The notes under the pieces were generated by a model, which did no database searches, was not told the DNA's origin, and worked only from the letters and a program-made list of their open reading frames with translations. Source: Salticus scenicus (Eukaryota; Arthropoda; Arachnida; Araneae; Salticidae). Taken from it: a stretch of DNA of 64,000 bases. The stretch covers positions 62,001-126,000 of the forward strand of contig CAWVNO010002515.1 in the NCBI GenBank assembly GCA_963930645.1. The letters are read 5' to 3'. A program made the translations under genes and the position numbers. Shown one piece after another: positions 58,795-64,000 of the stretch (positions are counted from its first letter, which is position 1; each line of letters starts with the position of its first letter).

Positions 58795-60209
58795 CAGTCA
58801 TGTTTCTGAAAATTTCAACACCAAGAAGAAATGCGAATATAATAATGACATTTATTGAGAACATACATTACAGTAGGGAGAGCAACTGATTAAATTTTCA
58901 GGAAGTTTGAGTAATATATCCTTAGAAAACAGTACATAAAGCAGCGACCTCTGGGAGTAATAACTACACTTATCTGCCTAGGCATTGAATCGAACAGAGA
59001 TTGGATGACATATTCGGGTTACTTCACTTCATGAAGCTTCAACAAGATGCCACGGTTCATAGACCGTAGTTACTGGTGAGTGGTGGCGGGCCTCTCGCTT
59101 TTCAACGATTAAACAGACATTTTCATTGGTGCGAGATCAGGAGAACGCGCTGGCCGGAGCAACTGTTGAACACATTCTCTATCAAGGAAGGTCTCTATAA
59201 CACAGACCACTTGAGGTAGTGCCTTATCCTGCTTAAATATTGTACGATGGAAGCCTAAAATATAGGGCAGAGGTGCGGGTCTTATCTCACCAGAAATTTA
59301 ATGGCCGCTACTCAGAGTGTCGGGAATGCGAAAAAGAAGTAATCGTGACGTGTATTCAATGAGACCCCATATCATCACTGCAGGTGATGGACAGTGTGAT
59401 GATGTCGAATCCCATCTGGTAATGTGCATTATTCACAAAACTGTTAAAGACGCATGAGGCAATCTTGATACTATAAACAGGTTTGTGATTTGTCTGAAAA
59501 GCGACTTCACGCCATTCCTGCGTTCAGGTTCGACGTTGATCACATGTTAAAGGCGCCCAAATCAGTGATGCAGTTTTGAGGGTAATAAAAATTTTGGTAG
59601 CCAATCCTGGTTCACCACCTGGAATTATGGTATGCGGTACCATCGGATACACGTCTCGATCAACTCTTGTTTTCATTCCCACTACTCTGAATAACCGCCA
59701 TTATAGTTCTGACGAATTAAGGCCCAACGCTCTGCCCTATATTCAAGACCTCCAAGGCGCAATATTTAAACAGGACAATGCATGACCGCAAGTTGTTCGT
59801 ATTGTCCAGACCTTCCTTTATGCAGAATATGTTCGACTGTTGCTTTACCCAGCGCATTCTCCTGATCTTGCACCAATGAAAATGACTGTTTAATCAGGAA
59901 AGCGACTGCCCCCCCCCCCAATCACTCACCAGTAACTACGATCGATGAAATGGGGCTTTTTGTTGAAGTTTCATGAAGTGCTCTACCCGTACATTGCATC
60001 CAATCGCTGTTTGAGTATCTGCCTAGACAGATAAGTGCTGTTATTACTTACAGAAGTCGCTACTTTATGTACTGTTTTCTCAGTACATATTACTCCAAAT
60101 TTCTTGAAATTTTTATCAATTCGTTTTCCTACTATAATGTATGTGCCCAATAATTACCATTCAGTTATTTGCATCCTTCTTGGAGTTGCAATTTTCACAA
60201 ACGTGAGAG
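58795..60209 (+). mobile_element. Tc1-like element with long inverted arms and a transposase core
   Basis: TA and CAGTCATGTTTCTGAAAAT begin the left end; the right end is a diverged complement near 60,209. The arms are about 400 bp each and inverted. Between them, on the plus strand, a transposase fragment reads ALPYIQDLQGAIFKQDNA, then after a stop VVRIVQTF and PAHSPDLAPM. These are the QDNAxPH and SPDLxP blocks around the second and third catalytic acids. The left arm holds an inverted copy of the last block. Confidence 0.8.
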
Positions 60210-62303
60210 TATATATATGAATGTGCTCGTTGTTTTTTCTTTGAAAACACTGCTGAAAATAAAAAATACTTTACATTAATGTACTTGTTTGTTTTCTCTC
60301 TTTGAAAACATTGTTGAAAATAATGAGCGAAACAGTTTTCCAAAACAACTGAGAAATGAAATTATAACTTGATAATTGTAGGTGGCAAAAGTAGATACCC
60401 TCCTTTATTCATTTTTCAGGAAAAATAACTTATACAAATCATAATGAAAAAAATATTAAGTTAATTGCTAAATGCAACACAAAAAAAAAAAAAAAAAACA
60501 CTTGTCCTTTTTTTAAAAAAAAAATCTTTAATGTAATATTCAATGTAATTTGTAACGTTCAGATGTTTTTATTTCATTTAAATTTCTCTTTAACAAATTG
60601 TAAATATTAAAAATAATATTTACAATTTATTAACTGTAAGCAGTTTTTAATATCTTATATTTCATGTTATTAGTGCAATCCAATTGTATTCATTCTTTCA
60701 TTACTATTATCTTTAATCATCCAAATAATATGCAGTTTGTAATGTGAATATTCCTTTATTTAATTTTATTATTATTATTATATATTTATTTCATAAGTTT
60801 TGTGAAAATTATTAAAGGCGCTGCTAAAAAATACAGTTTTTGCAAGTTTTTAAAGTGTTTTTAATTTGTAAATTCCTTTTTTTTTCTTATTTTACGAAGA
60901 TCTTACAAGTTTGTTTATTGTACAAATATTTTTTTTTTTTTTTTTTTTTTAAGGTCTAAATTTAGAAATTTCCAGAATAAAGTAAATTTTATAAAATGTG
61001 AATTTTAATAAATTTACAAGATTTATTAATCTAAATGCAATGAACAGTGACTTTTTGAATGTATCAAAAAGCAGTTAATCTTTATTTAAATTTATTACAG
61101 TTTATACCACTGTCTTTGAATAACTTTTAAATCAAAACTCGCTATTTTCTGACAAACTCCTAAAATCGTTTTCTGTAGTTAAATTCATAAAACTTGCAGT
61201 TATTGATATTGAGGTTTCAAGGGTCTGAATATATATATTTATCCTCTTCGGACCCGAAGCTATAATAACAACATAAGTTACGCTTGAAGGCTTTTAGACA
61301 TACACGTTCACATTGTACATTACAAAAAAGTATAATTTTCTTACATTTATAATTTAGGGTGTTAGTAATGTACGATACAAATGTATGGCTTTAAAAAACT
61401 AAACTCTAAATTATTAAGTTACGTAAATCTTCCTAACTGTAACACAATTAAAAATTTGATGCCCTTACATAAATCATTCAATATTAGTTTTCTTTTTATT
61501 CTGGCATTTGTCTAAGTACTTAATAAGCAATTATAAAAATTGCGTACTTTTTTTGTTTTAGAGTCGTTTTACGAAAGTCGACAAAATAACATTATATTTC
61601 AGAAATAAATTTAGTTTCATGCTGTCATATACCGGTATCTTTTTAAAGCCAATTTATTCAGCTTTTTATTGGTTTAGTCAAAATATAAAAATATTAAATG
61701 GTATAGATTTTATAAAGGAAACAATAGAGGTCCACATATGTGGACCTCTGGAGCGAAGAGGATAAATTTAAGAATATCGTTGTAAACTTTAACAATTAAT
61801 AGATACATGATAATACATACATACCAACAACACACACACACACATATATATATAATATTAATATTTATTTTAAATTTTCTAATATTTTTTACAACCATTA
61901 ACCTTTTACAATAAATATCAAATCAGGTGTTTAGAATTTCTTTTTGGAACACATATAACACTAACAGAATGATGGACATCGAGTATAAGCAACACCGTCT
62001 CCTATTCGTAGTATATAGAGAGAAGGGAGTACATAGAGAGGGTGTGGATATTAACAAAATATAGAGCTAATTTAAAATAAAAATCGGAAGCACTATTCAA
62101 TTCTTAATCACTTCAATGGTTCTTAATAAAATTTCAAATGGGAATGAAAATACGTATAAAAAATGTACACAGATATATTAGAAATATTCACATTGTTGAC
62201 AAAGAGAAAAAAATTTAGAACGTCTTAAATAAAACAATTTAAGAGAATACAGAAACTGACAATAAAATTATATACTCATAATTTATTCAAAAATAACCGT
62301 AGC

Positions 62304-62335
<32 letters not shown>

Positions 62336-62744
62336 TTCATTTGATTGTGAGTTACACATTACATTAAGTTACAGATTTGATATCCCAGGGGGAAAAAAAA
62401 ATAAAATTTCACAGGATATACAATCATAATACATTTATTAAAATTAAAATAATATATTTCTCCACTTATTTTGCCTCGTCAAAAACGATTAAAACATTAA
62501 ATTGTTCATTTTAAAATCTGTAAGGAAGCAGGAATTTTGTATAGATTTTGTAAGTCTTCAAATTTAATGTTGGAAATTTTTTATATTGTACCAAATATAT
62601 TTTTTTTTAAATGAGGTTATAGTGAAAGAAAAATCATTTTATGCTTTCATTTTTAAATAGTTCATAGGAATTTTATTTAAATTTTTAAAAAAAAGTTTCA
62701 TTTCTACTTAAAGCATTTTTGAAATATAAGTTCGATGTCAGTCA
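60210..62744. other. AT-rich DNA with microsatellites
   Basis: A-run at about 60,480-60,498, T-run at 60,930-60,951, (CA)n/(TA)n at 61,829-61,856 and (TTA)n at 62,306-62,334. Inverted TTTATCCTCTTCG and CGAAGAGGATAAAT lie near 61,240 and 61,755, hinting at a 530-bp diverged foldback element. No gene is seen. Confidence 0.45.
61726..61749. repeat. 24-bp perfect palindrome
   Basis: AGAGGTCCACAT followed directly by its exact complement. It contains two AGGTCC/GGACCT half-sites in inverted arrangement. Confidence 0.9.
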
Positions 62745-63085
62745 TTACATCATTACATCAATAGAGACGAAAAGCCAAATTTTGACCCAATCTTTTGTAA
62801 AAGAAAATGAGTCAAAGTTTCCGTCATAACTTGAAAAAAGGAACCATATGAAGGTATGATATAGACTTCCTAAAGCTTCACATACAGCGATTAATTTTAG
62901 ATAAGCTTCGAGGTGTCTTTTTTGCAATGAAGAAACGGCGATCTCAGCGTTCGCTGATCCAAACAGTGCTGTGCTGGTATATATGCGATTGTGTAATATT
63001 ATACTGTATCCAGTCTCACGCATACCGGTGTCGGATGCATACTCTGTCGTCAGTCCATCTAGTTTACTCTGATAGTCAGATAATA

Positions 63086-63157
63086 TTATTTTTTTTGTCC
63101 TGTAAATGCGTCTTTGTCGTCGACTTCCAAAATAGGGCACGTTCCCTCCTTTCCTAA
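63086..63157 (-). CDS. Candidate terminal exon on the minus strand
   Basis: On the minus strand a clear acceptor, TTTTCTCTTTGCAG, is followed in phase 0 by 23 codons, from LGKEGTCPILEVDD to KDAFTGQKK, and a TAA at 63086-63088. A second phase from the same acceptor is open for about 140 codons to 62745. The region is GC-richer than its flanks. Upstream exons would lie beyond 63,160 and I could not find them before the window ends. The product is unknown. Confidence 0.3.
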   Translation of the reverse strand, partial: LGKEGTCPILEVDDKDAFTGQKK

Positions 63158-63367
63158 CTGCAAAGAGAAAACAGTGTATTTTAAAGAATAGTTTTTAAAC
63201 ATTGCATGCATTGTCAGAAAAAAAAAGAAAGAAAAGTTAATGCCATTGAAAATAATATTTAAATTTCTTTAATGAAGACAGTAAAACACTCATACGTTTA
63301 ATTTAACAATGTGAAGATCTGGCAGAAAATGTAATATAATTATGATGATAGAAATTCCCTTTAAATA

Positions 63368-63370
<3 letters not shown>

Positions 63371-63408
<38 letters not shown>
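63371..63408. repeat. (TA)n microsatellite
   Basis: Pure TA run. Confidence 0.95.
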
Positions 63409-63411
<3 letters not shown>

Positions 63412-63611
63412 AAATCTAATATACTGTCTGACATCCTTATTTTATTTTATTTTTATTATTATTATTTTTTTTTTTTTCAAGAAACTCTTAATTTTTATTG
63501 TTCAAAACTATGCAAATTCAAACAACGACTATCACTATAAGTTTGACTATAAATAATCCAAATGAAAAATCGAATATAATTCGGCATCATGCTAACATTT
63601 ACTGGCTTGTA

Positions 63612-64000
63612 CAGTCGGGGAAAAAACAAAACGCAACACTCTCGGTAATTTCGTTATTAATTAACGCAGAAAAATCTAATAGACACCATTCAACAGACAA
63701 TTAAGTGCACTTTTTGAAAGTGTTGTCATATTTTGAATTAGGGGTCATCTACATATTGAAATAAGTGCCAACTTTGATTTTTTTTTTTTTTTTTCAATAG
63801 CAACACCCAATTTTGAATTCCTGAGAGTCTAGCAGTGCGGAAAAACATACAGTTTGTGTACTTTACTTTAATATTCATAGAGTTTTAACCAAAAATGTGT
63901 TAAGGGTATATCTGTAAATCTAGAAAAATAAAATTAAGATCCTACAGAAATTAGACAAAATTTCACTGTTTCACACCCGAAATTTTTTTAGCATCTTGGT
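63612..64000. mobile_element. Left end of a Tc1-like element, cut by the window edge
   Basis: Begins after TA with CAGTCGGGGAAAAAACAAAA, the style of a Tc1/mariner inverted repeat. The right end is not in the window, so this is tentative. Confidence 0.35.

Overview
The window is eukaryotic nuclear DNA. It is very AT-rich, with long (TA)n, poly-A/T, (GA)n and (AAT)n tracts, GT-AG introns, tRNA-like SINE heads, and many Tc1/mariner, pogo-like, hAT-like, TTAA-flanked and Ty3/gypsy remnants. The transposase types and overall texture suggest an arthropod, possibly an arachnid. That guess rests on general character and not on a diagnostic host gene.

Region 1 (1 to about 38,550, + strand): the 3' part of an unrecognised host gene made of tiny exons. 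I can support exons at 49-90, 6851-6892, 7906-7938, 10094-10135, 13631-13675, 15998-16090, 24079-24111, 32005-32046 and a terminal exon at 38398-38424 followed by an AATAAA signal. With GT-AG borders every internal exon is a multiple of three and reads in phase 0. Exons and their flanking introns are duplicated in tandem: 49-90 resembles 10094-10135, 6851-6892 resembles 13631-13675, and decayed copies lie between. The introns are packed with nested transposable elements and decayed satellites.

Region 2 (38,550-41,509): a decayed satellite of roughly 165-178 bp units interrupted by foldback MITEs, then a diverged 277-bp tandem repeat.

Region 3 (41,510-58,788): the highlight. A dead Tc1-like transposon of about 1.7 kb has been split by a 15,565-bp element (42021-57585) flanked by a 6-bp duplication, TACACT. 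The inserted element is a giant inverted repeat: two arms of about 7.1 kb around a 1.4-kb single-copy centre. Each arm carries a family B, probably protein-primed, DNA polymerase gene fused to C2H2 zinc fingers and an endonuclease VII-like HNH domain. Each outer end is itself a 133-nt hairpin. The 6-bp duplication and polymerase type point to a Polinton/Maverick-like element. The hairpin ends and palindromic layout recall snap-back genomes of linear DNA viruses. The right copy has a promoter-like region and first exon in the centre; the left copy does not. Each copy has one nonsense lesion at a different place, so neither is intact. I see no integrase, capsid, ATPase or protease gene.

Region 4 (58,789-64,000): another long-inverted-repeat Tc1-like relic, AT-rich DNA, a 24-bp perfect palindrome, a possible terminal exon on the minus strand near 63,157, and the left end of a further Tc1-like element running off the window.
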